Assembly (NCBI RefSeq): GCF_026213295.1
Contig: NC_079425.1
Coordinates: 28,557,188 to 28,621,187 of the forward strand
Direction of reading: 5' to 3'
Source of the DNA: Gadus chalcogrammus
Lineage: Eukaryota; Chordata; Actinopteri; Gadiformes; Gadidae
DNA length: 64,000 nucleotides
The position numbers and the translations under genes are program-made. Shown piece after piece: positions 13,301 to 27,200 of this stretch; the stretch's first letter is position 1; each line of letters opens with the position of its first letter. The notes below the pieces were generated by a model. It did no database searches. It saw only the letters and a list, made by a program, of their open reading frames with translations, and had not been told where the DNA came from.

Positions 13301-13966
13301 GTAAATGTACTCATGTGAAGGGAAAGAGGTCAAAACACATGGACATTAATAACAGCGCCCCCTACAGGTCAAAGGTCACCAAATTAAATCAGTGTCACCT
13401 TTATGAGGCCATGGGTCTATATACCAAGTCTGGTTATGATATGTCAAAGGGATGCTGAGAAATCGGCTCACTTCCTGTTTGGCGGCTTCGCCGCCAAATT
13501 TGATTGGCTTTAGCGGGCAAACGGTTTTGAATTTGACAAATCTATTCGATGTTTTTCATCAAGGATGGCCAGAAGATCATGTGTGCCAAGTTTCGAGATG
13601 ATTCGACAAGATTTGTGATAGGAGTAGCATTTTGAAGGTTTTTGACATAAACCAAGATGGCGGACATATACGTCATGGCGCAATGACGTCATAGGGTTTT
13701 TTGAACTGGGCTTGGTTCAAGGAATCCAATGATACCTGGTTTGTGAAAATTGGTCGAATAGGTCAAAAGTTATGAACATGAATGCATGCCCAACTTTGAC
13801 CTGTTGGTGGCGCTAGAGCTGTTGGGCTAGCGACCTTAGATTGGCTTAATGGGCTAATGGGGCAGTCCTGAACAAGTGTGCCAAATTTCACAACTTTTCG
13901 CCAAGCGGTTCTATGGGCTGCCATTGACTCCAATGGCAGCATAATAATAATAATAATAATAAGAAT

Positions 13967-14073
13967 TCGTACAATAACAATAGGTTGTCTCGCAACATAG
14001 TTGCTTGACACCCAATAATAAGAATTCGTACAATAACAATAGGTTGTCTCGCAACATAGTTGCTTGACACCCA
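13967..14073. repeat. Two ~55-bp subrepeats with EcoRI site at a unit junction
   Basis: Two tandem copies of a segment running from GAATTCGTACAATAAC to TAGTTGCTTGACACCCA, inserted between the AAT tail of one unit and the start of the next. GCTTGACACCCA is the exact inverse of TGGGTGTCAAGC near each unit start. Confidence 0.9.
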
Positions 14074-15314
14074 AATATAGCTGCGAGCAGCAATGTGGGT
14101 GTCAAGCATAATCGGACTCGGTAGGCTTATTCTGCCGGATGGACGCAATCGGCCAGGGGGCTACATGACGACCACCTCGGAAATCGGCAATACCGACAGC
14201 CGGTGGGATGAGTAAATGGGAAAAGGACCCCACCTAGAGGTAAGGGGGCAATGCAGTCTGCCTGACAGAACAAATGTCACAAATACATAGGGGTATTCGG
14301 AACAATATCAACAAAATAATTTACAAGATATATGGGGAGGTCTGACAGTATCATTAAACATTGATAATAAGTTTGAAATGTACTCATGTGAAGAGAGAGG
14401 AGTTAAAACACGTCTTCATTAATTATAGCGCCCCCTAGAGGTCAATGGTCACCAAATTCATTGAGTGTCCCCATAATGATGTTATGGGTCTAGGTATCAA
14501 GTTTGGTTATGATATGTCAAAGGGATACTGAGATATTGGCGTTTTTCCAGTTTGGCGGCTTCGCGGTTGAATATCATTGGCTGTCGCGGATATTTGTGCA
14601 AGTTATAATATACTAGCTATACGGGGAGGTCTGATAGTATCACCAGACATTGAAAATAAGTTGTAAATGTACTCATGTGAAGGGAAAGAGGTCAAAACAC
14701 ATGGACATTAATAACAGCGCCCCCTACAGGTCAAAGGTCACCAAATTAAATCAGTGTCACCTTTATGAGGCCATGGGTCTATATACCAAGTCTGGTTATG
14801 ATATGTCAAAGGGATGCTGAGAAATCGGCTCACTTCCTGTTTGGCGGCTTCGCCGCCAAATTTGATTGGCTTTAGCGGGCAAACGGTTTGAATTTGACAA
14901 ATCTATTCGATGTTTTTCATCAAGGATGGCCAGAAGATCATGTGTGCCAAGTTTCGAGATGATTGGACAAGATTTGTGATAGGAGTAGCATTTTGAAGGT
15001 TTTTGACATAAACCAAGATGGCGGACATATACGTCATGGCGCAATGACGTCATAGGGTTTGTTGAACTGGGCTTGGTTCAAGGAATCCAATGATACCTGG
15101 TTTGTGAAAATTGGTCGAATAGGTCAAAAGTTATGAACATGAATGCATGCCCAACTTTGACCTGTGGTGGCGCTAGAGCTGTTGGGCTAGCGACCTTAGA
15201 TTGGCTTAATGGGCTAATGGGGCAGTCCTGAACAAGTGTGCCAAATTTCACAACTTTTCGCCAAGCGGTTCTATGGGCTGCCATTGACTCCAATGGCAGC
15301 ATAATAATAATAAA

Positions 15315-16670
15315 TATAGCTGCGAGCAGCAATGTGGGTGTCAAGCATAATCGGACTCGGTAGGCTAATTCTGCCGGATGGACGCAATTGGCCTGGGGGC
15401 TACATGACGACCGCCTCGGAAATCGGCAATACCGACAGCCGGTGGGATGAGTAAATGGGAAAAAGGACCCCACCTAGAGGTAAGGGCGCAATGCAGTCTG
15501 CCTGACAGAACAAATGTCACAAATACATAGGGGTATTCGGAACAATATCAACAAAATAATTTACAAGATATATGGGGAGGTCTGACAGTATCATTAAACA
15601 TTGATAATAAGTTTGAAATGTACTCATGTGAAGAGAGAGGAGTTAAAACACGTCTTCATTAATTATAGCGCCCCCTAGCGGTCAATGGTCACCAAATTAT
15701 TTGAGTGTCCCCATGATTATGTTATGGGTCAATGTATCAAGTTTGGTTATGATATGTCAAAGGGCTGCAGAGATATTGGCGTGTTTCCGGTTTTCCGGCT
15801 TCGCGCTCGAATATCATTGGCTGTCGCGGATATTTCTGCAAGACGTAATATATGAGCTATATGGGGAGGTCTGATAGTATCACCAGACATTGAAAATAAG
15901 TTTTAAATGTACTCATGTGAAGAGAGAGGAGTCAAAACACATCGACATTAATAACAGCGCCACCTAGAGGTCAAGGGTCACCAAATTCATTCAGTGTCAC
16001 CGTGATGCGGTCATGGGTCTCTCTACCAAGGTTGGTTATGATAGGTCAAAGGGCTTCTGAGATATGGGCTTACTTCCGGTTTGGCAACTTGGCGGTTAAA
16101 TTTGATTGGCTTTAGCGGACAAACGGTTTTGAATTTGACAAATCTATTCGATGTTTTTTATCAAGCATGGCCAGAAGATCATGTGTGCCAAGATTCGAGA
16201 TGATTGAACAAGATTTGTGATAGAAGTAGCATTTTGAAGGTTTTTGACATAAACCAAGATGGCGGAAATATACGTCATGGCACAATGACGTCATAGGGTG
16301 TGTTGAACTGGGCTTGGTTCAGGAATCCAATGATACCTGGTTTGTGAATATTGGTCGAATAGGTCGAAAGTTATGAACATGAATGCATGCCCAACTTTGA
16401 CCTGTTGGTGGCGCTAGAGCTGTTGGGCTAGCGACCTGAGATTGGCTTAATGGGCTAATGGGGCAGTCCTGAACAAGTGTGCCAAATTTCACAACTTTTC
16501 GCCAAGCGGTTCTATGGGCTGCCATTGACTCCAATGGCAGCATAATAATAATAATAAGAATTCGTACAATAACAATAGGTTGTCTCGCAACATAGTTGCT
16601 TGACACCCAATAATAAGAATTCGTACAATAACAATAGGTTGTCTCGCAACATAGTTGCTTGACACCCAAA
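15315..16670 (+). repeat. Recombinant unit, 372 bp shorter than its mirror
   Basis: Its mirror partner in the right arm (about 25898-27625) is 1728 bp and long-type. Here the first part is short-type (AACAATATCAACAAAATAA) and the second part matches the long-type partner, including the shared variant AAATTATTTGAGTG. This is the main structural difference between the arms. Confidence 0.85.
16558..16668. repeat. Two ~55-bp subrepeats at unit junction
   Basis: Same GAATTCGTAC...TTGCTTGACACCCA segment as at 13967, two copies. Mirrored at about 25900-26012. Confidence 0.9.
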
Positions 16671-19527
16671 TATAGCTGCGAGCAGCAATGTGGGTGTCAA
16701 GCATAATCGGACTCGGTAGGACTAATTCTGCCGGATGGACGCAATTGGCCTGGGGGCTACATGACGACCGCCTCGGAAATCGGCAATACCGACAGCCGGG
16801 GGGATGAGTAAATGGGAAAAAGGACCCCACCTAGAGGTAAGGGCGCAATGCAGTCTGCCTGACAGAACAAATGTCACAAATACATAGGGGTATTCGGAAC
16901 AATATCCCTAAAAGAGACACCATGTAACAAGCATCCCTTCTGGAGGTGGTTCGTGAAGCATCTGATCCAGTGGGAATTGCAGTTTATATTTTAAGTGGGG
17001 CGGAATGGTAAATATAGTCATTGTTGCATTATACATTAAGTACGCTTATCGCCACACGAGTGCAGTGTCTACCCATTAATGAGCGCCGTCAAGTTTGATT
17101 GCCTGTCACGGCCAAACGGTTTTGAATTTGAGAAAGCTGTTTAACACATTAGTTCAGCTTGGTCTGAAGATCATATATGCAGAGTTTCATGAAGATTGGA
17201 CATAATTTGTGGCCTGTGGGAATTTACAACTGATTTTGACAACTTTCAACATGGCGGCCAAGTTCTGATGTTGCAATGAGAAATAATTTATAAGCTATAT
17301 GAGTAGGTCTGACAGTATCATCAGACATTGAAAATAAGTTTGAAATGTACTCATGTGAAGAGAGAGGAGTTAAAACACGTCTTCATTAATTATAGCGCCC
17401 CCTAGCGGTCAATGGTCACCAAATTCTTTGAGTGTCCCCATGATTATGTTATGGGTCAATGTATCAAGTTTGGTTATGATATGTCAAAGGGCTGCAGAGA
17501 TATTGGCGTGTTTCCGGTTTTCCGGCTTCGCGCTCGAATATCATTGGCTGTCGCGGATATTTCTGCAAGACGTAATATATGAGCTATATGGGGAGGTCTG
17601 ATAGTATCACCAGACATTGAAAATAAGTTTTAAATGTACTCATGTGAAGAGAGAGGAGTCAAAACACATCGACATTAATAACAGCGCCACCTAGAGGTCA
17701 AGGGTCACCAAATTCATTCAGTGTCACCGTGATGCGGTCATGGGTCTCTCTACCAAGGTTGGTTATGATAGGTCAAAGGGCTTCTGAGATATGGGCTTAC
17801 TTCCGGTTTGGCAACTTGGCGGTTAAATTTGATTGGCTTTAGCGGACAAACGGTTTTGAATTTGACAAATCTATTCGATGTTTTTTATCAAGCATGGCCA
17901 GAAGATCATGTGTGCCAAGATTCGAGATGATTGAACAAGATTTGTGATAGAAGTAGCATTTTGAAGGTTTTTGACATAAACCAAGATGGCGGAAATATAC
18001 GTCATGGCACAATGACGTCATAGGGTGTGTTGAACTGGGCTTGGTTCAAGGAATCCAATGATACCTGGTTTGTGAATATTGGTCGAATAGGTCGAAAGTT
18101 ATGAACATGAATGCATGCCCAACTTTGACCTGTTGGTGGCGCTAGAGCTGTTGGGCTAGCGACCTGAGATTGGCTTAATGGGCTAATGGGGCAGTCCTGA
18201 ACAAGTGTGCCAAATTTCACAACTTTTCGCCAAGCGGTTCTATGGGCTGCCATTGACTCCAATGGCAGCATAATAATAATAAATATAGCTGCGAGCAGCA
18301 ATGTGGGTGTCAAGCATAATCGGACTCGGTAGGCTTATTCTGCCGGATGGACGCAATCGGCCAGGGGGCTACATGACGACCGCCTCGGAAATCGGCAATA
18401 CCGACAGCCGGTGGGATGAGTAAATGGGAAAAGGACCCCACCTAGAGGTAAGGGGGCAATGCAGTCTGCCTGACAGAACAAATGTCACAAATACATAGGG
18501 GTATTCGGAACAATATCAACAAAATAATTTACAAGATATATGGGGAGGTCTGACAGTATCATTAAACATTGATAATAAGTTTGAAATGTACTCATGTGAA
18601 GAGAGAGGAGTTAAAACACGTCTTCATTAATTATAGCACCCCCTAGAGGTCAATGGTCACCAAATTCATTGAGTGTCCCCATAATGATGTTATGGGTCTA
18701 GGTATCAAGTTTGGTTATGATTTGTCCAAGGGATACTGAGATATTGGCGTTTTTCCAGTTTGGCGGCTTCGCAGTTGAATATCATTGGCTGTCGCGGATA
18801 TTTGTGCAAGTTATAATATACTAGCTATACGGGGAGGTCTGATAGTATCACCAGACATTGAAAATAAGTTGTAAATGTACTCATGTGAAGGGAAAGAGGT
18901 CAAAACACATGGACATTAATAACAGCGCAGGTCAAAGGTCACCAAATTAAATCAGTGTCACCTTTATGAGGCCATGGGTCTATATACCAAGTCTGGTTAT
19001 GATATGTCAAAGGGATGCTGAGAAATCGGCTCACTTCCTGTTTGGCGGCTTCGCCGCCAAATTTGATTGGCTTTAGCGGGCAAACGGTTTTGAATTTAAC
19101 AAATCTATTCGATGTTTTTCATCAAGGATGGCCAGAAGATCATGTGTGCCAAGTTTCGAGATGATTGGACAAGATTTGTGATAGGAGTAGCATTTTGAAG
19201 GTTTTTGACATAAACCAAGATGGCGGACATATACGTCATGGCGCAATGACGTCATAGGGTTTGTTGAACTGGGCTTGGTTCAAGGAATCCAATGATACCT
19301 GGTTTGTGAAAATTGGTCGAATAGGTCAAAAGTTATGAACATGAATGCATGCCCAACTTTGACCTGTTGGTGGCGCTAGAGCTGTTGGGCTAGCGACCTT
19401 AGATTGGCTTAATGGGCTAATGGGGCAGTCCTGAACAAGTGTGCCAAATTTCACAACTTTTCGCCAAGCGGTTCTATGGGCTGCCATTGACTCCAATGGC
19501 AGCATAATAATAATAATAATAAGAAGA

Positions 19528-19691
19528 ATTCGTACAATAACAATAGGTTGTCTCGCAACATAGTTGCTTGACACCCAATAAGAATTCGTACAATAACAAT
19601 AGGTTGTCTCGCAACATAGTTGCTTGACACCAATAATAAGAATTCGTACAATAACAATAGGTTGTCTCGCAACATAGTTGCTTGACACCCA
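19528..19691. repeat. Three ~52-bp subrepeats at unit junction
   Basis: Three tandem copies of the same segment, with slightly different spacers (AAT, AA). Mirrored at about 22868-23034 with the same copy number, so this array predates the inversion. Confidence 0.9.
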
Positions 19692-21268
19692 AATATAGCT
19701 GCGAGCAGCAATGTGGGTGTCAAGCATAATCGGACTCGGTAGGCTAATTCTGCCGGATGGACGCAATTGGCCTGGGGGCTACATGACGACCGCCTCGGAA
19801 ATCGGCAATACCGACAGCCGGTGGGATGAGTAAATGGGAAAAAGGACCCCACCTAGAGGTAAGGGCGCAATGCAGTCTGCCTGACAGAACAAATGTCACA
19901 AATACATAGGGGTATTCGGAACAATATCCCTAAAAGAGACACCATGTAAACAAGCATCCCTTCTGGAGGTGGTTCGTGAAGCATCTGATCCAGTGGGAAT
20001 TGCAGTTTATATTTTAAGTGGGCGGAATGGTAAATATAGTCATTGTTGCATTATACATTAAGTACCGCTTATCGCCACACGAGTGCAGTGTCTACCCATT
20101 AATGAGCGCCGTCAAGTTTGATTGCCTGTCACGGCCAAACGGTTTTGAATTTGAGAAAGCTGTTTAACACATTAGTTTCAGCTTGGTCTGAAGATCATAT
20201 ATGCAGAGTTTCATGAAGATTGGACATAATTTGTGGCCTGTGGGAATTTACAACTGATTTTGACAACTTTCAACATGGCGGCCAAGTTCTGATGTTGCAA
20301 TGAGAAATAATTTATAAGCTATATGAGTAGGTCTGACAGTATCATCAGACATTGAAAATAAGTTTGAAATGTACTCATGTGAAGAGAGAGGAGTTAAAAC
20401 ACGTCTTCATTAATTATAGCGCCCCCTAGCGGTCAATGGTCACCAAATTCTTTGAGTGTCCCCATGATTATGTTATGGGTCAATGTATCAAGTTTGGTTA
20501 TGATATGTCAAAGGGCTGCAGAGATATTGGCGTGTTTCCGGTTTTCCGGCTTCGCGCTCGAATATCATTGGCTGTCGCGGATATTTCTGCAAGACGTAAT
20601 ATATGAGCTATATGGGGAGGTCTGATAGTATCACCAGACATTGAAAATAAGTTTTAAATGTACTCATGTGAAGAGAGAGGAGTCAAAACACATCGACATT
20701 AATAACAGCGCCACCTAGAGGTCAAGGGTCACCAAATTCATTCAGTGTCACCGTGATGCGGTCATGGGTCTCTCTACCAAGGTTGGTTATGATAGGTCAA
20801 AGGCTTCTGAGATATGGGCTTACTTCCGGTTTGGCAACTTGGCGGTTAAATTTGATTGGCTTTAGCGGACAAACGGTTTTGAATTTGACAAATCTATTCG
20901 ATGTTTTTTATCAAGCATGGCCAGAAGATCATGTGTGCCAAGATTCGAGATGATTGAACAAGATTTGTGATAGAAGTAGCATTTTGAAGGTTTTTGACAT
21001 AAACCAAGATGGCGGAAATATACGTCATGGCACAATGACGTCATAGGGTGTGTTGAACTGGGCTTGGTTCAAGGAATCCAATGATACCTGGTTTGTGAAT
21101 ATTGGTCGAATAGGTCGAAAGTTATGAACATGAATGCATGCCCAACTTTGACCTGTTGGTGGCGCTAGAGCTGTTGGGCTAGCGACCTGAGATTGGCTTA
21201 ATGGGCTAATGGGGCAGTCCTGAACAAGTGTGCCAAATTTCACAACTTTTCGCCAAGCGGTTCTATGG

Positions 21269-21292
21269 GCTGCCATTGACTCCAATGGCAGC
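21269..21292. repeat. Symmetry axis: 10-bp stem, 4-nt loop hairpin
   Basis: The axis reads GCTGCCATTG-ACTC-CAATGGCAGC; only the four loop bases (21279-21282) are unpaired. The same hairpin closes every tandem unit, for example near 8950-8973 and 10191-10214. In normal units it is followed by an AAT-rich tail. Here it is followed by the inverted copy of its own upstream sequence. Confidence 0.97.
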
Positions 21293-24200
21293 CCATAGAA
21301 CCGCTTGGCGAAAAGTTGTGAAATTTGGCACACTTGTTCAGGACTGCCCCATTAGCCCATTAAGCCAATCTCAGGTCGCTAGCCCAACAGCTCTAGCGCC
21401 ACCAACAGGTCAAAGTTGGGCATGCATTCATGTTCATAACTTTCGACCTATTCGACCAATATTCACAAACCAGGTATCATTGGATTCCTTGAACCAAGCC
21501 CAGTTCAACACACCCTATGACGTCATTGTGCCATGACGTATATTTCCGCCATCTTGGTTTATGTCAAAAACCTTCAAAATGCTACTTCTATCACAAATCT
21601 TGTTCAATCATCTCGAATCTTGGCACACATGATCTTCTGGCCATGCTTGATAAAAAACATCGAATAGATTTGTCAATTCAAAACCGTTTGTCCGCTAAAG
21701 CCAATCAAATTTAACCGCCAAGTTGCCAAACCGGAAGTAAGCCCATATCTCAGAAGCCCTTTGACCTATCATAACCAACCTTGGTAGAGAGACCCATGAC
21801 CGCATCACGGTGACACTGAATGAATTTGGTGACCCTTGACCTCTAGGTGGCGCTGTTATTAATGTCGATGTGTTTTGACTCCTCTCTCTTCACATGAGTA
21901 CATTTAAAACTTATTTTCAATGTCTGGTGATACTATCAGACCTCCCCATATAGCTCATATATTACGTCTTGCAGAAATATCCGCGACAGCCAATGATATT
22001 CGAGCGCGAAGCCGGAAAACCGGAAACACGCCAATATCTCTGCAGCCCTTTGACATATCATAACCAAACTTGATACATTGACCCATAACATAATCATGGG
22101 GACACTCAAAGAATTTGGTGACCATTGACCGCTAGGGGGCGCTATAATTAATGAAGACGTGTTTTAACTCCTCTCTCTTCACATGAGTACATTTCAAACT
22201 TATTTTCAATGTCTGATGATACTGTCAGACCTACTCATATAGCTTATAAATTATTTCTCATTGCAACATCAGAACTTGGCCGCCATGTTGAAAGTTGTCA
22301 AAATCAGTTGTAAATTCCCACAGGCCACAAATTATGTCCAATCTTCATGAAACTCTGCATATATGATCTTCAGACCAAGCTGAACTAATGTGTTAAACAG
22401 CTTTCTCAAATTCAAAACCGTTTGGCCGTGACAGGCAATCAAACTTGACGGCGCTCATTAATGGGTAGACACTGCACTCGTGTGGCGATAAGCGGTACTT
22501 AATGTATAATGCAACAATGACTATATTTACCATTCCGCCCACTTAAAATATAAACTGCAATTCCCACTGGATCAGATGCTTCACGAACCACCTCCAGAAG
22601 GGATGCTTGTTTACATGGTGTCTCTTTTAGGGATATTGTTCCGAATACCCCTATGTATTTGTGACATTTGTTCTGTCAGGCAGACTGCATTGCGCCCTTA
22701 CCTCTAGGTGGGGTCCTTTTTCCCATTTACTCATCCCACCGGCTGTCGGTATTGCCGATTTCCGAGGCGGTCGTCATGTAGCCCCCAGGCCAATTGCGTC
22801 CATCCGGCAGAATTAGCCTACCGAGTCCGATTATGCTTGACACCCACATTGCTGCTCGCAGCTATATTTGGGTGTCAAGCAACTATGTTGCGAGACAACC
22901 TATTGTTATTGTACGAATTCTTATTATTGGGTGTCAAGCAACTATGTTGCGAGACAACCTATTGTTATTGTACGAATTCTTATTGGGTGTCAAGCAACTA
23001 TGTTGCGAGACAACCTATTGTTATTGTACGAATTCTTCTTATTATTATTATTATTATGCTGCCATTGGAGTCAATGGCAGCCCATAGAACCGCTTGGCGA
23101 AAAGTTGTGAAATTTGGCACACTTGTTCAGGACTGCCCCATTAGCCCATTAAGCCAATCTAAGGTCGCTAGCCCAACAGCTCTAGCGCCACCAACAGGTC
23201 AAAGTTGGGCATGCATTCATGTTCATAACTTTTGACCTATTCGACCAATTTTCACAAACCAGGTATCATTGGATTCCTTGAACCAAGCCCAGTTCAACAA
23301 ACCCTATGACGTCATTGCGCCATGACGTATATGTCCGCCATCTTGGTTTATGTCAAAAACCTTCAAAATGCTACTCCTATCACAAATCTTGTCCAATCAT
23401 CTCGAAACTTGGCACACATGATCTTCTGGCCATCCTTGATGAAAAACATCGAATAGATTTGTTAAATTCAAAACCGTTTGCCCGCTAAAGCCAATCAAAT
23501 TTGGCGGCGAAGCCGCCAAACAGGAAGTGAGCCGATTTCTCAGCATCCCTTTGACATATCATAACCAGACTTGGTATATAGACCCATGGCCTCATAAAGG
23601 TGACACTGATTTAATTTGGTGACCTTTGACCTGTAGGGGGCGCTGTTATTAATGTCCATGTGTTTTGACCTCTTTCCCTTCACATGAGTACATTTACAAC
23701 TTATTTTCAATGTCTGGTGATACTATCAGACCTCCCCGTATAGCTAGTATATTATAACTTGCACAAATATCCGCGACAGCCAATGATATTCAACTGCGAA
23801 GCCGCCAAACTGGAAAAACGCCAATATCTCAGTATCCCTTGGACAAATCATAACCAAACTTGATACCTAGACCCATAACATCATTATGGGGACACTCAAT
23901 GAATTTGGTGACCATTGACCTCTAGGGGGTGCTATAATTAATGAAGACGTGTTTTAACTCCTCTCTCTTCACATGAGTACATTTCAAACTTATTATCAAT
24001 GTTTAATGATACTGTCAGACCTCCCCATATATCTTGTAAATTATTTTGTTGATATTGTTCCGAATACCCCTATGTATTTGTGACATTTGTTCTGTCAGGC
24101 AGACTGCATTGCCCCCTTACCTCTAGGTGGGGTCCTTTTCCCATTTACTCATCCCACCGGCTGTCGGTATTGCCGATTTCCGAGGCGGTCGTCATGTAGC

Positions 24201-27200
24201 CCCCTGGCCGATTGCGTCCATCCGGCAGAATAAGCCTACCGAGTCCGATTATGCTTGACACCCACATTGCTGCTCGCAGCTATATTTATTATTATTATGC
24301 TGCCATTGGAGTCAATGGCAGCCCATAGAACCGCTTGGCGAAAAGTTGTGAAATTTGGCACACTTGTTCAGGACTGCCCCATTAGCCCATTAAGCCAATC
24401 TCAGGTCGCTAGCCCAACAGCTCTAGCGCCACCAACAGGTCAAAGTTGGGCATGCATTCATGTTCATAACTTTCGACCTATTCGACCAATATTCACAAAC
24501 CAGGTATCATTGGATTCCTTGAACCAAGCCCAGTTCAACACACCCTATGACGTCATTGTGCCATGACGTATATTTCCGCCATCTTGGTTTATGTCAAAAA
24601 CCTTCAAAATGCTACTTCTATCACAAATCTTGTTCAATCATCTCGAATCTTGGCACACATGATCTTCTGGCCATGCTTGATAAAAAACATCGAATAGATT
24701 TGTCAAATTCAAAACCGTTTGTCCGCTAAAGCCAATCAAATTTAACCGCCAAGTTGCCAAACCGGAAGTAAGCCCATATCTCAGAAGCCCTTTGACCTAT
24801 CATAACCAACCTTGGTAGAGAGACCCATGACCGCATCACGGTGACACTGAATGAATTTGGTGACCCTTGACCTCTAGGTGGCGCTGTTATTAATGTCGAT
24901 GTGTTTTGACTCCTCTCTCTTCACATGAGTACATTTAAAACTTATTTTCAATGTCTGGTGATACTATCAGACCTCCCCATATAGCTCATATATTACGTCT
25001 TGCAGAAATATCCGCGACAGCCAATGATATTCGAGCGCGAAGCCGGAAAACCGGAAACACGCCAATATCTCTGCAGCCCTTTGACATATCATAACCAAAC
25101 TTGATACATTGACCCATAACATAATCATGGGGACACTCAAAGAATTTGGTGACCATTGACCGCTAGGGGGCGCTATAATTAATGAAGACGTGTTTTAACT
25201 CCTCTCTCTTCACATGAGTACATTTCAAACTTATTTTCAATGTCTGATGATACTGTCAGACCTACTCATATAGCTTATAAATTATTTCTCATTGCAACAT
25301 CAGAACTTGGCCGCCATGTTGAAAGTTGTCAAAATCAGTTGTAAATTCCCACAGGCCACAAATTATGTCCAATCTTCATGAAACTCTGCATATATGATCT
25401 TCAGACCAAGCTGAACTAATGTGTTAAACAGCTTTCTCAAATTCAAAACCGTTTGGCCGTGACAGGCAATCAAACTTGACGGCGCTCATTAATGGGTAGA
25501 CACTGCACTCGTGTGGCGATAAGCGGTACTTAATGTATAATGCAACAATGACTATATTTACCATTCCGCCCACTTAAAATATAAACTGCAATTCCCACTG
25601 GATCAGATGCTTCACGAACCACCTCCAGAAGGGATGCTTGTTTACATGGTGTCTCTTTTAGGGATATTGTTCCGAATACCCCTATGTATTTGTGACATTT
25701 GTTCTGTCAGGCAGACTGCATTGCGCCCTTACCTCTAGGTGGGGTCCTTTTTCCCATTTACTCATCCCACCGGCTGTCGGTATTGCCGATTTCCGAGGCG
25801 GTCGTCATGTAGCCCCCAGGCCAATTGCGTCCATCCGGCAGAATTAGCCTACCGAGTCCGATTATGCTTGACACCCACATTGCTGCTCGCAGCTATATTT
25901 GGGTGTCAAGCAACTATGTTGCGAGACAACCTATTGTTATTGTACGAATTCTTATTATTGGGTGTCAAGCAACTATGTTGCGAGACAACCTATTGTTATT
26001 GTACGAATTCTTATTATTATTATTATGCTGCCATTGGAGTCAATGGCAGCCCATAGAACCGCTTGGCGAAAAGTTGTGAAATTTGGCACACTTGTTCAGG
26101 ACTGCCCCATTAGCCCATTAAGCCAATCTCAGGTCGCTAGCCCAACAGCTCTAGCGCCACCAACAGGTCAAAGTTGGGCATGCATTCATGTTCATAACTT
26201 TCGACCTATTCGACCAATATTCACAAACCAGGTATCATTGGATTCCTTGAACCAAGCCCAGTTCAACACACCCTATGACGTCATTGTGCCATGACGTATA
26301 TTTCCGCCATCTTGGTTTATGTCAAAAACCTTCAAAATGCTACTTCTATCACAAATCTTGTTCAATCATCTCGAATCTTGGCACACATGATCTTCTGGCC
26401 ATGCTTGATAAAAAACATCGAATAGATTTGTCAAATTCAAAACCGTTTGTCCGCTAAAGCCAATCAAATTTAACCGCCAAGTTGCCAAACCGGAAGTAAG
26501 CCCATATCTCAGAAGCCCTTTGACCTATCATAACCAACCTTGGTAGAGAGACCCATGACCGCATCACGGTGACACTGAATGAATTTGGTGACCCTTGACC
26601 TCTAGGTGGCGCTGTTATTAATGTCGATGTGTTTTGACTCCTCTCTCTTCACATGAGTACATTTAAAACTTATTTTCAATGTCTGGTGATACTATCAGAC
26701 CTCCCCATATAGCTCATATATTACGTCTTGCAGAAATATCCGCGACAGCCAATGATATTCGAGCGCGAAGCCGGAAAACCGGAAACACGCCAATATCTCT
26801 GCAGCCCTTTGACATATCATAACCAAACTTGATACATTGACCCATAACATAATCATGGGGACACTCAAATAATTTGGTGACCATTGACCGCTAGGGGGCG
26901 CTATAATTAATGAAGACGTGTTTTAACTCCTCTCTCTTCACATGAGTACATTTCAAACTTATTTTCAATGTCTGATGATACTGTCAGACCTACTCATATA
27001 GCTTATAAATTATTTCTCATTGCAACATCAGAACTTGGCCGCCATGTTGAAAGTTGTCAAAATCAGTTGTAAATTCCCACAGGCCACAAATTATGTCCAA
27101 TCTTCATGAAACTCTGCATATATGATCTTCAGACCAAGCTGAACTAATGTGTTAAACAGCTTTCTCAAATTCAAAACCGTTTGGCCGTGACAGGCAATCA

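Larger units (their letters stand above)
1..21278 (+). repeat. Left arm of giant inverted repeat (palindrome)
   Basis: Read as reverse complement, this segment matches 21283-42964 in the same order: minisatellite, whamm exons 2-4, THAP repeat, Rex3-like LINE, THAP repeat, transposon debris, tandem array. Position 1 pairs with about 42964, 2097 with 40840, 7344 with 35598 and 19694 with 22866. The arm is still matching at base 1, so it probably continues outside the window. It is about 400 bp shorter than the right arm; 372 bp of that is one event in a tandem unit. Small indels relative to the right arm are dense in the outer ~5.5 kb and rare further in. Confidence 0.97.
7344..21278 (+). repeat. 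Tandem array of ten 1.24-1.64 kb units, left arm
   Basis: Units begin with TATAGCTGCGAGCAGCAATG and end with the GCTGCCATTG hairpin and an AAT-rich tail. Unit starts are 7344, 8987, 10227, 11471, 12713, 14076, 15315, 16671, 18284 and 19694; the last unit runs into the symmetry axis. Spacings are 1643, 1240, 1244, 1242, 1363, 1239, 1356, 1613 and 1410 bp. Two types exist. Long units carry about 370 extra bp after AACAATATC, including a GCCACACGAGTGCAGTG block and an AACATGGCGGCC block; short units lack it. Every unit has short open frames (60-103 codons), but no recognisable domain. I do not know a family name for the unit. Confidence 0.95.

Noticed and set aside
7344..21278. Array considered as CRISPR-like or as rDNA
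   Set aside because: Units are over 1.2 kb with no short repeat/unique spacer pattern, no rRNA sequence is recognised, and the setting is eukaryotic.
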